A DNA stretch of 64,000 nt from Janthinobacterium sp. TB1-E2 (GCF_036885605.1 NZ_CP142523.1:62001-126000); one strand, 5' to 3'. Counted from the stretch's first letter, positions 1 to 9,184 are shown. The notes: generated by a model from the sequence alone, not told the origin. Program-made: numbers and translations.

Positions 1-57
1 AGGGCATCAATCCACGATATCATGCGCGTCATTCTCCACTGACATCGTGACCACATC

Positions 58-543
58 ATGACATTGCGCATACTCGCCACCGGCGGCACTTTCGACAAGC
101 ACTACAACGAATTGAACGGTACCCTGGGCTTTTCCGACAGTCATTTGCCGGCAGCGATCGCCCGCGCGCGCATGACGGCGCCCGTGGCGCTGGAGCAATT
201 GCCACTGCTCGACTCGCTCGACATGCAGGATGCGGACCGCCAGCGCGTGCTCGCTTCGTGCCGCGCGGCGCACGAGAAAGCCATCGTCATCATCCACGGC
301 ACCGACACCATGCGCGAAACGGCGCAAGTGCTGGGCGCGGCGAACCTGCAGCAAACGGTGATTTTGACGGGCGCCATGATTCCCTACGAGATCGACAACT
401 CCGATGCCCTGTTCAACCTGGGCTTTGCCTGCGGCGTGGCGCAAACCTTGCCAGCCGGCGTGTATGTGGCCATGAACGGCCAGATCTTCGCCTGGGACAA
501 TGTGCAAAAGAACCGCGCCGCCGGCGTGTTCCAGCCTTTGTAA
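58..543 (+). CDS. Asparaginase-like protein, N-terminal domain only
   Basis: This 161-residue protein carries the first half of the L-asparaginase/glutaminase fold. It has the N-terminal TGGTFDK motif (nucleophile threonine, residues 8-14) and the HGTDTM motif (residues 80-85) that holds the second catalytic Thr-Asp pair. Full asparaginases are about 330 residues; the C-terminal subunit-contact domain is absent and the stop at 541-543 is clean, so this is a short family rather than an obvious frameshift. There is no signal peptide, so it should be cytoplasmic. Amide hydrolysis is inferred from motifs only, and loss of the second domain makes asparaginase activity uncertain. A rho-independent terminator lies about 70 bp downstream. 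Confidence 0.8.
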   Translation: MTLRILATGGTFDKHYNELNGTLGFSDSHLPAAIARARMTAPVALEQLPLLDSLDMQDADRQRVLASCRAAHEKAIVIIHGTDTMRETAQVLGAANLQQTVILTGAMIPYEIDNSDALFNLGFACGVAQTLPAGVYVAMNGQIFAWDNVQKNRAAGVFQPL

Positions 544-613
544 GCCGATGGCGGGACAGGGCGCACAAGCAGAACGGCCAACGCTCTGACTGACACTCTG
601 TCACAATTCGACC

Positions 614-637
614 AGCCCGCTTTCAGCGGGCTTTTTT
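614..637 (+). terminator. Rho-independent terminator after the asparaginase-like gene
   Basis: A 7-bp GC-rich stem (614-620 with 626-632) with a 5-nt loop is followed by a run of T. It sits about 70 bp past the stop of the upstream gene. Confidence 0.8.
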
Positions 638-1064
638 ACGTTTTTTTACTTTGCATAAATTCCGCAATACAACATTTTTCGTCTAATTATTGCTGGCAAA
701 ACATCGAATTGCCAATACAATAATTTTATGTTGCAAAAAAACGCCATTGATAATTTTTAAAAATGTAGATATTTATAAATATAAAATCTACATTTAACAT
801 TTAAATCAAATATTCTTCAGTATCTCGAATTTATTGCCAAATCCGACACGGTTGAGGTGCATTTTTTCTTGCTGAGACGACATAATGTTTGCCTCGACAA
901 GTCAAAAGTGCATTTATAACAATATTGCACCAAGTAGTCTTCCACCTCCCACCGACGTGGTTCCGCCTACCGTACACGAGCACCGCAGACCATCTACCCG
1001 ATGGCTATATCGGTGCTCGTGTGCCGCTTGTCGTTATTAAAACTACTACGGAGTAATTGTTACA
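638..1064. other. AT-rich intergenic leader of the TonB receptor
   Basis: About 430 bp without a credible ORF. It is strikingly AT-rich between 640 and 930 compared with the GC-rich genes around it. A loose promoter-like pair (TCGACA near 894, TATAAC near 915) is visible but the spacing is short (15 nt). The long inverted repeat at 974-1022 lies at its downstream end. I see no tRNA or known riboswitch. Confidence 0.5.
974..1022 (+). promoter_or_regulatory. Long inverted repeat in the 5' leader of the TonB receptor
   Basis: Twelve bases at 974-985 are perfectly complementary to 1011-1022. A small nested stem (CATC 991-994 with GATG 1000-1003) sits in the 25-nt loop. No T-run follows, so it is not a classic terminator. 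It ends 42 bp before the start codon and just ahead of the GGAG Shine-Dalgarno at about 1050. It could be an RNA stability element or an operator; which one is not shown by the sequence. Confidence 0.6.
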
Positions 1065-3794
1065 ATGGCATTCAAAGAAAAAATTGGCGTACGCAGCGTA
1101 CGCCTGGCCCTGACCGTCCTGGCAGGCAGCGTCTTGTTCTCCGGCCAATCCATGGCGGACGAAGCAATTCAAAAAGTTGAAATTACCGGTTCGAGTATCA
1201 AGCGTATCGCTGTCGAAGGCGCACTGCCTGTACAGCGCCTGTCGCAAGAAGCGATCGCCAAATCGGGCGCCACTTCGGTAGCCGACCTGATCCAGGCCCT
1301 GCCAGCCATGCAAGGCTTCACCATCGGCGCAGTTGCTGCCGGTTCCGACTCGGGCGGCAATACCAGTGCATCGCTGCACGGTATCGGCGAGTCCTACACC
1401 CTGGTACTGCTGAACGGCCGCCGCATCGCGCCACAAGGCTCCGGCACCACGGTCAACCTGAACGCCATCCCAATGAGCGCCGTTGAGCGTGTCGAGATCC
1501 TGACCGACGGCGCTTCGGCCCTGTACGGCTCGGACGCCATCGCCGGCGTACTGAACTTCATCCTGAAGAAAAACCAGCAAGGCGCTACTCTGGAAGCCAC
1601 CTATGGCGGTCCGGAAGACAAAGGCGGCAACGCCTGGAATACCAGCGTCACCTACGGTTTCGGCGACCTGGACGAAGACCGCTTCAACGTGCTGCTGTCG
1701 TACCGCCACGATGAGCAATCGAAACTGCGCGCCACCGACCGCGATTTCGCCGCCACCTCGTATGTGCCATTCAGCCGCAACGGCAACAACTATGTATGGG
1801 ACCGCACCAGCACCTCGGCTTCGCCAGCAGGCGCCACTGTTGCCTACAATAGCGGTGCTAAATCGACAGCCTTTACGCCTTACCTGGCGATGAATGGCAA
1901 GTGCCCTGAAGACTCCTACAAGACGACCAGCAATGCACGCGCTTGTGGCTTCGACACGGGCTCCACCGTGGAAGTCGTACCGCAATCGAAACGTGACAGC
2001 CTGTTCTCCAAAGCTACGTACAAGCTGAACGACAACCTGAACGCGTTCGCCGAACTGGCCTACTCGCGCTACGACCTGACGGCGCGTATCGCCGCCAATC
2101 CGATCCCGATTTCGATCGCCAAGGGCAGCCCGCTGTACAACACCTATGTATCGCCGTACCTGACGCCAGCGCAACGTGCCGACGTCAAGTCGATCACCGC
2201 CAACTACCGCAGCACCGACTTCGGTCTGCGCGCCAGCAACACCATCACCGAAACCAAACACATGGTCGTTGGTGTGGAAGGCGAACTGGGCGCGTGGAAC
2301 TTCGAAAGCGGCCTGACCTGGTCGCAAAACTCGATCGACGAGCGCTACACGGGCGGTTACCAGAAGAGCCAGGAGTTCAAGAACATCCTCGCCAATCCGG
2401 ACTTCAACCCGTTCGCAGTGACGCAAAAACCATCGGTGCAAGCGCAAATCGCTGGTGCGCAGTTCGTTGGCTCCGTGCGTACCGCATCGACCACGATGCG
2501 CGGCGTCGATACGCACGGCTCGCGTGAATTGTTCAGCCTGCCAGGCGGCAAAGCCAGCCTCGGTATCGGTGGCGACTACCGCACCTATACCTATGAGCAA
2601 TCGCCAGGCAGCAATGCCACCGGCGACGATATCTACAACTTCAACACCAAGGCCGCCTACGACATGAGCCGCGACACCTACGGCGCATTCGTCGAGTTGC
2701 TGGCACCGTTGACCAAGTCGTTCGAAATGACCGTTGGTGGCCGTCACGACGCCGTCAAGGCGATCGATGACAAGCTGAACAACAAAACTGTCGGCAAAAA
2801 AGACAGCGCCAATACCTACAAGGTATCGGCACGCTGGCAGCCAGTACAGACCGTGCTGATCCGCGGTTCCTACGGCACGGGCTTCAAGGCGCCAAGCATG
2901 CTGGAAATTGCTCAGCCACTGGTCAACGCCGGCTTTACCGCCAAGAAATTTGATTGCCCATACCCAGGCAACGCACTGTGCCGCGCGGAAGCAACGCAAT
3001 ACAACGCCGTGTCGCAAGGCAATCCGGATCTGCAATCGGAAAAGTCGAAACAGTTCACCCTGGGCTTCCGTGTCGAACCTAGCTCGGCCTTCTCGTTCGG
3101 CGCCGACCTGTGGGATGTGAAACTGCGCAATGCCGTGTCGGAAGTTTCCGAAGAGCAAGCATTTGCCGATCCGATCAAGTATGCGTCGAGCTTCGGCGAA
3201 TACACCGAGCCATCGACCGGTATCACCTACTACTCGTTCAAGAAACTGTCGGTCAACATCGGCAAGAAGGAATACCGTGGTATCGACTGGGATCTGTCGG
3301 CCAACCACAAGTTCTCCTTCGGTAAGCTGACCGCCCAATTGAGCGGTACGCACATGTTGCACGCCAACTACACCAAAGCCGGTAGCGATAATATCTACAC
3401 CAGCAACATGAACTTCTTCGGCGACACCAACGAAGTCACGTTCCGCAACCTGATGAAGCTGACGACGACCCTGGATACGGGCCGCCTGAGCAACACGGTA
3501 ACGGTCAACTACCGTAACGGCTACACCGATGCAGCCGCTACCGTGTACAACCTGGCGACCCAGCAGGAAGAGAAAAACTTCCGCCTGCAAGTACCGTCGT
3601 ACACCACGTTCGACTGGCAAGCACGTTTCGCCTTTGACAAGCAAACCACGATCCGCGCAGGCATCAAAAACCTGTTCGACCGTGCACCACCGCTGTCGCT
3701 GCGCGCTTCGTCGGGCCACCAGGTTGGTTTCGACCCACGCTACGCCGATCCAATGATGCGTTCGTTCTACATCACCGGCAACTACAAGTTCTAA
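1065..3794 (+). CDS. TonB-dependent outer-membrane receptor
   Basis: This 909-residue protein begins with a positively charged signal peptide (cleavage near SMA-DE, about residue 32). A TonB-box-like segment and a plug domain follow (about residues 35-170), with the typical LNGRRIAP stretch and the VERVEILTDGASALYG block ending in a NFILKK strand. The rest is a 22-strand beta-barrel ending in an aromatic C-terminal phenylalanine, the usual outer-membrane sorting signal. It imports a ligand using TonB/ExbBD energy. The Oar/Xanthomonas-like plug suggests a siderophore, carbohydrate or peptide substrate, but no neighbouring gene identifies it. It is monocistronic, with a strong terminator downstream. 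Confidence 0.93.
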   Translation: MAFKEKIGVRSVRLALTVLAGSVLFSGQSMADEAIQKVEITGSSIKRIAVEGALPVQRLSQEAIAKSGATSVADLIQALPAMQGFTIGAVAAGSDSGGNTSASLHGIGESYTLVLLNGRRIAPQGSGTTVNLNAIPMSAVERVEILTDGASALYGSDAIAGVLNFILKKNQQGATLEATYGGPEDKGGNAWNTSVTYGFGDLDEDRFNVLLSYRHDEQSKLRATDRDFAATSYVPFSRNGNNYVWDRTSTSASPAGATVAYNSGAKSTAFTPYLAMNGKCPEDSYKTTSNARACGFDTGSTVEVVPQSKRDSLFSKATYKLNDNLNAFAELAYSRYDLTARIAANPIPISIAKGSPLYNTYVSPYLTPAQRADVKSITANYRSTDFGLRASNTITETKHMVVGVEGELGAWNFESGLTWSQNSIDERYTGGYQKSQEFKNILANPDFNPFAVTQKPSVQAQIAGAQFVGSVRTASTTMRGVDTHGSRELFSLPGGKASLGIGGDYRTYTYEQSPGSNATGDDIYNFNTKAAYDMSRDTYGAFVELLAPLTKSFEMTVGGRHDAVKAIDDKLNNKTVGKKDSANTYKVSARWQPVQTVLIRGSYGTGFKAPSMLEIAQPLVNAGFTAKKFDCPYPGNALCRAEATQYNAVSQGNPDLQSEKSKQFTLGFRVEPSSAFSFGADLWDVKLRNAVSEVSEEQAFADPIKYASSFGEYTEPSTGITYYSFKKLSVNIGKKEYRGIDWDLSANHKFSFGKLTAQLSGTHMLHANYTKAGSDNIYTSNMNFFGDTNEVTFRNLMKLTTTLDTGRLSNTVTVNYRNGYTDAAATVYNLATQQEEKNFRLQVPSYTTFDWQARFAFDKQTTIRAGIKNLFDRAPPLSLRASSGHQVGFDPRYADPMMRSFYITGNYKF

Positions 3795-3822
3795 TGTGAC
3801 GTTGTGAATTAGCTTGTCCGAA

Positions 3823-3858
3823 AGCGCCTTGCACTTCACCGTGCAAGGCGCTTTTTTT
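3823..3858 (+). terminator. Terminator of the TonB receptor gene
   Basis: A perfect 12-bp stem (3823-3834 with 3841-3852), a 6-nt loop and a run of seven T make this a strong rho-independent terminator. Confidence 0.92.
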
Positions 3859-3883
3859 ATGGCGCGACATATTGCGCAGACGA

Positions 3884-3909
3884 AAAAAAGGAGCCGCAGC
3901 TCCTTTTTT
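3884..3909 (-). terminator. Terminator of rdgC
   Basis: The stem GGAGC/GCTCC with a CGCA loop is flanked by A and T runs (3884-3909). It works in either direction and lies just downstream of the rdgC stop codon. Confidence 0.85.
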
Positions 3910-3927
3910 GTACCGGCATGACGGCTG

Positions 3928-4824
3928 TTACGCCGTCGCTTCGCCGCCCAAGGCTTCGACCACGTCGGCCATCAGCTTGCTCAGCTCGCCCGTCATCAGC
4001 ATCACGTCGCCGTCGAAACGCTCTTCGTCGTTCTTCGTGCTCGATTCCGTTTCCTTGATCACGTCGAGCGGCTTGACGCTCTTGATGGCCAGCGACTCCG
4101 TCAGCACGAATGAGATCTTGTCGTTCCACGTCATGGCCAGGCGCGTGCACTGCTTGCCGGCCGCGATGTGGCGGCGCACGTCGTCCGCTTCCAGGGTGTG
4201 GCGCACGTAGCGCACGGTGGCCTTGCTTTCGCCCGTGGCGCGCAATTCCGTATCCATGTCGACCGTGAAGCCGGCAGGCGCATCGTCGGCTTGCAGCCAT
4301 TCCGTCATCACCGCCACGGGCGAGCGCTGCACGCGCAGGCTTTCCAGCGGCAGTTTGTCGACGGCTTTCAACAGCAGCTTGATGACTTCATCGGCTTTCG
4401 CCGGGCTGGCCGCATCGACCACCAGCCAGCCATTGACGGGGTCGATCCACGTCCAGACGTTGCTGCGGATGCTGAAGGCGCGCGGCAGCAGCTCGTCGGC
4501 CACGCGTTCCTTCAATTCCTTCATGGCCTTTTTACCAGGCGCAAAGCCTTGCGCTTCTTCCATCTCGGCGGCGCGGGCCTTGGCCACCTGATTGATGACG
4601 GTCGCTGGCAGCAGTTTCTTTTCCGTGCCCAGCAAGATCAGCATCTGTTTGTTGACCACGTGGACCAGGCCGCCGTTCGGGCGTGGCGTATCCCAGCCCT
4701 GGCGCATCAGATCCATGCTGGTCGCCGGCGTAAATTTGTTCGAGGACAGCGCCTCTTCCAGTTGTTCTGGCGTGTAAGCCCACGGTGCGGGCAGGCGGTA
4801 AATCTGAAGATTCTTGAACCACAT
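3928..4824 (-). CDS. rdgC: Recombination-associated protein RdgC
   Basis: This 298-residue protein matches RdgC along its whole length: it starts [11 protein letters not shown] and contains the conserved GWDTPRPNG stretch and an N-terminal FAPGKK-type segment. RdgC forms a ring-shaped dimer that encircles double-stranded DNA and limits RecA access during recombination and fork repair. It is a single gene with its own terminator, facing away from dinB. Length is normal for the family. Confidence 0.95.
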   Translation of the reverse strand: MWFKNLQIYRLPAPWAYTPEQLEEALSSNKFTPATSMDLMRQGWDTPRPNGGLVHVVNKQMLILLGTEKKLLPATVINQVAKARAAEMEEAQGFAPGKKAMKELKERVADELLPRAFSIRSNVWTWIDPVNGWLVVDAASPAKADEVIKLLLKAVDKLPLESLRVQRSPVAVMTEWLQADDAPAGFTVDMDTELRATGESKATVRYVRHTLEADDVRRHIAAGKQCTRLAMTWNDKISFVLTESLAIKSVKPLDVIKETESSTKNDEERFDGDVMLMTGELSKLMADVVEALGGEATA

Positions 4825-4942
4825 AGTTTTTGTCTTCCGTTTGTTTCAGTAGTGCCAGGGGAACGCCATTCTACACTTTCGACACGGGAATGCCGTCAAA
4901 AGCGCGGACTGGCGCGGTGTTGTTGCTGCGTGGGGAATGCCG

Positions 4943-6133
4943 CTACAGGGCGGGAAAAAGCTCCGCCTGGGCCGGCGCCTGCCGCGTCACGAGGGCCGGG
5001 TCCGACAAGGTCGAGATGCGCACGCCCAGCAGGCGGATTTTCTTGTCAAATGGCACGCGCCGCAAGCAATCGCGGCTGGCGCGCAGGATAGCGGCCGCGT
5101 CCGCCGTGGCGCTGGGCAAGGTGATGTCGCGCGTGACGGTGCTGAAATCCTCGAAGCGCAGCTTGATGCCCACCGTGCGCCCCGCCAGCGATTGTTTATC
5201 CAAGTCGCCCGCCACGCGCGTGCACAGGCTTTCCAGCTTTTCCGACAGGGTGGCGCGGTCGCGCACCACCTGCAAGTCGCGCTCGAACGTCGTTTCGCGG
5301 CTGACGGACTTGGTTTCCCGGCTCGTCTGCACGGGCCTATCATCGATGCCCAGCGCCGCCTGGCGCAGCCAGCCCGTGTACAGGTCGCCGAACTGCGTGC
5401 GCAGCATGGCCATGTCGGCCCGGGCCAGCTCGCCGATGGTGACAATGCCCAGCGCTTCCAGCTTGGCCGTGGCTTTCGGACCGATGCCGTTGATCTTTTT
5501 CGCCGGCAAGGGCCACACGCGCGTTTCAATATCCTCCGGGTTCAGGATGGTCAGGCCGTCCGGTTTTTCCAGGTCGGAACAGATTTTCGCCAGCAATTTG
5601 TTGGGTGCCAGGCCGATCGAGCACGACAGGCCCGTGGCTTCGAACACGGCCGCCTTCAGGCGCGCCGCCATGGCCGGCGCCTGCTCGCCGTATTCGGTCA
5701 GGTCGACATAGATTTCATCGATGCCCACGTTCTGGATGATGGGGCACAACTGGGCCACGGCCTGCTTGAAGCGGGCCGAATAGTCGCGGTAAGCCTCGAA
5801 ATCGGCCGGCAACAAGATGCTGTCGGGCGCCAGCTTGGCCGCCTTCATGATGCCCATGGCGGAAAACACGCCGAACACGCGCGCCGCATAGGTCGATGTG
5901 GTGACGACGCCGCGCCCCACGTAGTCGCGCATGCGCGCAAACTGCCGCGTGCCGTCTTGCTGCAGCACGGGCTGCTGCAAGCGCCCGCCGCCGATGACGA
6001 CGGCTTCGCCGCGCAATTCCGGATATTTCAACAGTTCCACGGAGGCAAAGAAGGCGTCCATGTCCAGATGCGCTATCCAGCGGCGGGCTGCGGGTGGCTC
6101 GGGAAGGGGGGAGGCAGATGTGGTCAAGGACAC
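4943..6133 (-). CDS. dinB: DNA polymerase IV (Y-family, translesion)
   Basis: A 396-residue Y-family polymerase. The palm motifs are DMDAFFASVE (Asp24, Asp26) and GIDEIYVD with the catalytic Asp-Glu pair. Then come helix-hairpin-helix signals (INGIGPKATAKL) and a little-finger domain. The last residues, QAELFPAL, fit a beta-clamp-binding motif. The ORF remains open upstream, but I chose the GTG at 6133 because an SOS operator at 6146-6165 sits immediately upstream and would otherwise lie inside the gene. The enzyme copies past damaged bases; the operator indicates LexA control. Confidence 0.93.
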   Translation of the reverse strand: MSLTTSASPLPEPPAARRWIAHLDMDAFFASVELLKYPELRGEAVVIGGGRLQQPVLQQDGTRQFARMRDYVGRGVVTTSTYAARVFGVFSAMGIMKAAKLAPDSILLPADFEAYRDYSARFKQAVAQLCPIIQNVGIDEIYVDLTEYGEQAPAMAARLKAAVFEATGLSCSIGLAPNKLLAKICSDLEKPDGLTILNPEDIETRVWPLPAKKINGIGPKATAKLEALGIVTIGELARADMAMLRTQFGDLYTGWLRQAALGIDDRPVQTSRETKSVSRETTFERDLQVVRDRATLSEKLESLCTRVAGDLDKQSLAGRTVGIKLRFEDFSTVTRDITLPSATADAAAILRASRDCLRRVPFDKKIRLLGVRISTLSDPALVTRQAPAQAELFPAL

Positions 6134-6145
6134 CTCGCGGCGGGA

Positions 6146-6165
6146 TACTGTAGTTATATACAGTA
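6146..6165 (-). promoter_or_regulatory. LexA (SOS) box in front of dinB
   Basis: The 20-bp sequence has CTGT, eight AT-rich bases, then ACAG, with TA flanks on both sides (TAC..GTA). It fits the classic E. coli-type SOS box. It lies 12 bp upstream of the dinB GTG start and overlaps a TATAAC-like -10 on the minus strand. Because oligopeptidase B starts divergently at 6270, it could affect that gene too, though it is about 105 bp from its start. Confidence 0.88.
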
Positions 6166-6269
6166 TCGCTGGAAATGCCCATGGATGCAAGTTGAAACGC
6201 ACGCGCAAGGCGGTTGCTTTTCTCAATAGCAAGATTACAATCCTGACACAACTATTCAAAGGAGTCGCC

Positions 6270-8444
6270 TTGTCTATCGCCCATCACGCTGCGCGCCGCC
6301 GGTCCGCCTGGTTATCCATCCTGCCGGCCCTGCTGCTGTCCTCGCTGGCGCCATCCGCGCTGGCCGCCGACGCCGCCACCGCTACCGTCGCCACCATGTC
6401 GGCGCCCGTTGCCGCCAAGACAGCCTGGCAGGAAACGCGCCACGGCACGGTCGTCACGGACGACTACCGCTGGCTGCAAAAGAAGACCGATCCTGCCGTG
6501 ATCGACTACCTGAATGCGGAAAACGCCTACACGGCCGCCGTCACGGCCCCGATCCAGCCGCTGGCCGACAAGGTGACTGCGGAAGTGAAGGGACGCATGC
6601 AGGAAGTAGACCTGTCCGTGCCTGCGCGCCAAGGCAATTTCTACTATTACACGCGCACGGAAGCGGGCAAGCAATACCCGATTCACTGCCGCCGTCCTGT
6701 CGGCAAGAACGGCGCCTACGATGCGCAGGCGCTTGAAGAAATCCTGCTGGACCAGAACCAATTGGCCGAAGGCCACAAATTCTTTGCCGTGCGCGCATTC
6801 AGCATCAGCCCGAATGAACAACTGCTGGCCTACACCACCGACACGACGGGTTTCCGCCAGTACGAATTGCATGTCAAGAATTTGAAGACGGGCAAGCTGC
6901 TGGACGACACCATGCCGCGCGTGACCTCGCTGGCGTGGGCGGCCGATAACGCCACCCTGATGCTGGCGCAGGAAGACGTCACCACCAAGCGCTCGGACCG
7001 ATTGTTCCGCCTGGCCTTGGGCGGCACCTTGCAGCAGGTCTACCACGAGCCAGTGGAACAGTTCGCCATCGGCGTGAGCCGCACCCGCGACCATCGCTAC
7101 TTCGTGCTCACTGCGCGCAGCACGGATACGAGCGAAGTGCTGCTGCTGCCAACGAGCAAGCCCGAAGGCAGTTTCCAGAGCGTGCTGAAACGTGAAAAAG
7201 GCCATCGCTACGGCATCGAGCACCGCGACGGCCAGCTGTTTATTCTGACCAACAAAGAGGCGAAGAATTTCCGCGTCGTCAGCGCGCCGGTGACCGCCCC
7301 GCAGCCGAAGAACTGGAAGAGCGTCGTGCCGCACAACAAGGATGCCGTGATCCAGTCCATCGACGTCTTCCAGGGCTATCTGGTGGTGATGGAAAAAGCC
7401 CGCGCCCTGAACCGCGCCCGCATCCATGATTTCGCGCGGAAGAACTGGAAAACGGTGCAGTTCGACGACCCCGTCTACCTGGCCACGGCGGCCGGTACGC
7501 CGGAGTTTTCCGCCACGCAATTCCGCATGTCCTACCAGTCGCCCGTCACGCCGCCCACCGTCATCGACGTGAGCATGCAAGACGGCAAGCGCACGGTGCT
7601 CAAGCAGCAGGAAATCGTCGGCGGCTTTGATGGCAGCCGCTACACGACGCAGCGCCTGTGGGTGACAGCGCGCGATGGCGTGCAAGTGCCGCTGTGGGTC
7701 GTCTACAAGAAAGGCGTCAAGCTCGACGGTTCCGCGCCGCTGCTGCTATATTCGTATGGTTCGTATGGCATCTCGACGGAAGCCAGTTTTTCCATCAGCC
7801 GCATCAGCCTGCTGGACCGTGGCGTCATCTATGCGCAAGCGCATATCCGCGGCGGCACAGACATGGGCGAAGCGTGGCATGAAGACGGCATGCTGATGAA
7901 GAAGAAAAACACTTTCAATGACTTCATCGACAGCGCCGACTACCTGGTGCGTGAAAAATGGACGAGCCCGAGCCGCCTGATCATCCAGGGCGGCAGCGCC
8001 GGCGGCTTGCTGATGGGCGCCGTCGTCAACATGCGCCCCGAGCTGTTCCACGCCGTGCACGCGGCCGTGCCCTTCGTCGACGTGATGAACACGATGATGG
8101 ACGCCAGCCTGCCGCTGACGACGGGCGAGTACCTGGAATGGGGCGACCCGAACCAGAAGGCGGCCTACGACTACATGCTCAGCTACTCGCCATACGACAA
8201 CATTGCGCGCAAGAATTACCCGGCCATGCTGGTGACGACGGGCCTGAACGACAGCCAGGTCATGTACTGGGAACCGGCGAAATACGTGGCCAAGCTGCGC
8301 GCGTACAAGACGGACGGCAATCCCCTGCTGCTGAAAACGAATATGGGCGCCGGCCATGGCGGCGCCTCGGGCCGTTACAACGCCATCGCCGAGAACGCAT
8401 TCAATATGGCATGGATGCTGTCGCAGTGGAATATCACGGAATAA
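6270..8444 (+). CDS. Exported oligopeptidase B-like serine peptidase (S9A)
   Basis: A 724-residue prolyl-oligopeptidase-family enzyme. The N-terminal propeller (about residues 55-450) starts with the HGTVVTDDYRWLQ signature. The C-terminal alpha/beta hydrolase carries the nucleophile in GGSAGG (Ser576), the Asp in TGLNDSQVMYW and the His in GAGHGGASGR. It resembles oligopeptidase B, which cuts short peptides after Lys/Arg. I chose the TTG at 6270 because AAAGGAG precedes it by 6 nt and the start then gives a clean signal peptide ending SALAADA. An upstream in-frame extension would be buried in dinB. A periplasmic location is inferred; the E. coli enzyme is cytoplasmic. Confidence 0.9.
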   Translation: MSIAHHAARRRSAWLSILPALLLSSLAPSALAADAATATVATMSAPVAAKTAWQETRHGTVVTDDYRWLQKKTDPAVIDYLNAENAYTAAVTAPIQPLADKVTAEVKGRMQEVDLSVPARQGNFYYYTRTEAGKQYPIHCRRPVGKNGAYDAQALEEILLDQNQLAEGHKFFAVRAFSISPNEQLLAYTTDTTGFRQYELHVKNLKTGKLLDDTMPRVTSLAWAADNATLMLAQEDVTTKRSDRLFRLALGGTLQQVYHEPVEQFAIGVSRTRDHRYFVLTARSTDTSEVLLLPTSKPEGSFQSVLKREKGHRYGIEHRDGQLFILTNKEAKNFRVVSAPVTAPQPKNWKSVVPHNKDAVIQSIDVFQGYLVVMEKARALNRARIHDFARKNWKTVQFDDPVYLATAAGTPEFSATQFRMSYQSPVTPPTVIDVSMQDGKRTVLKQQEIVGGFDGSRYTTQRLWVTARDGVQVPLWVVYKKGVKLDGSAPLLLYSYGSYGISTEASFSISRISLLDRGVIYAQAHIRGGTDMGEAWHEDGMLMKKKNTFNDFIDSADYLVREKWTSPSRLIIQGGSAGGLLMGAVVNMRPELFHAVHAAVPFVDVMNTMMDASLPLTTGEYLEWGDPNQKAAYDYMLSYSPYDNIARKNYPAMLVTTGLNDSQVMYWEPAKYVAKLRAYKTDGNPLLLKTNMGAGHGGASGRYNAIAENAFNMAWMLSQWNITE

Positions 8445-8458
8445 TGTGAAAAAAGCGC

Positions 8459-8487
8459 TTGCAGAAGGATTTTGTCCGTCCTATAAT
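8459..8487 (+). promoter_or_regulatory. Promoter of the first tRNA operon
   Basis: A -35 box TTGCAG (8459-8464), a 17-nt spacer and a perfect TATAAT (8482-8487) lie 57 bp before tRNA-Val. The sequence after the -10 up to the tRNA is nearly repeated in the second copy. Confidence 0.88.
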
Positions 8488-8543
8488 AGCGCCTCTTCCA
8501 GACGTGGTGACAAACGTCGGGATGGTTTTCTGAGACAAGCAAC

Positions 8544-8619
8544 GGGTGCTTAGCTCAGTTGGTAGAGCGGCGCCCTTACAAGGCGTAGGTCGGGAGTTCG
8601 AGCCTCTCAGCACCCACCA
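8544..8619 (+). tRNA. tRNA-Val (anticodon TAC), copy 1
   Basis: A 76-nt cloverleaf with a GGGTGCT/AGCACCC acceptor stem, an anticodon loop CTTACAA (anticodon TAC reads GTA/GTG), a GTTCGAG T-loop and an encoded 3' CCA. It is the first gene of a two-tRNA transcript. Confidence 0.96.
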
Positions 8620-8673
8620 AATCAGAAAACTGTCCAGTGCTTCATGGATCAGCAATACAGATCATACGAGCTT

Positions 8674-8750
8674 GGAGTGGTAGTTCAGTTGGTTAGAATA
8701 CCGGCCTGTCACGTCGGGGGTCGCGGGTTCGAGTCCCGTCCGCTCCGCCA
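8674..8750 (+). tRNA. tRNA-Asp (anticodon GTC), copy 1
   Basis: A 77-nt cloverleaf with a GGAGTGG/CCGCTCC acceptor stem (one G-T pair), anticodon GTC in the loop CTGTCAC, a T-loop GTTCGAG and an encoded CCA. It lies 54 bp after tRNA-Val in the same transcript. Confidence 0.96.
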
Positions 8751-8757
8751 ATAAAAG

Positions 8758-8792
8758 AAAAGCCCTTTGGTTCTCTGAACCGAAGGGCTTTT
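8758..8792 (+). terminator. Terminator of tRNA operon copy 1
   Basis: A long stem around an AAGCCC/GGGCTT core (8758-8792) with a short TCTG-type loop and a trailing TTTT immediately follows tRNA-Asp. Confidence 0.88.
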
Positions 8793-8885
8793 CCCATTTC
8801 AGAAGCAGAAAACACGTCAGTTCCCCCTTCCCTGACTATTTTTGCGCTTTTCAGCAAAAAAACTGCTGTTCACCCTCAAGAATAG

Positions 8886-8915
8886 TTGCACAAGCACGAA
8901 AGCGCCCCCTATAAT
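8886..8915 (+). promoter_or_regulatory. Promoter of the second tRNA operon
   Basis: TTGCAC (8886-8891), an 18-nt spacer and TATAAT (8910-8915) precede the second tRNA-Val. So each copy has its own promoter and is not a read-through duplicate. Confidence 0.85.
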
Positions 8916-8967
8916 AGTGCCTCTTCCAGACGTGGTGACAAACGTCGGGATAGTTTTCTGGGTATGC

Positions 8968-9043
8968 GGGTGCTTAGCTCAGTTGGTAGAGCGGCGCCCT
9001 TACAAGGCGTAGGTCGGGAGTTCGAGCCTCTCAGCACCCACCA
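8968..9043 (+). tRNA. tRNA-Val (anticodon TAC), copy 2
   Basis: By eye this matches the first copy base for base over the 76-nt mature sequence, including the TAC anticodon and encoded CCA. Confidence 0.96.
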
Positions 9044-9100
9044 CCAATACAGAAAATTATCCAGTGCTTCATGGATCAGCAACACAGATCATACGAGCTT

Positions 9101-9177
9101 GGAGTGGTAGTTCAGTTGGTTAGAATACCGGCCTGTCACGTCGGGGGTCGCGGGTTCGAGTCCCGTCCGCTCCGCCA
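9101..9177 (+). tRNA. tRNA-Asp (anticodon GTC), copy 2
   Basis: A 77-nt tRNA matching the first tRNA-Asp, with anticodon GTC and encoded CCA, 57 bp after the second tRNA-Val. Confidence 0.96.
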
Positions 9178-9184
9178 ATAAAAG

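Noticed and set aside
1005..3839. 944-codon antisense frame over the TonB receptor gene
   Set aside because: It is a shadow of the GC-rich coding strand: the plus-strand protein has a full domain set and a signal peptide, the antisense product has none.
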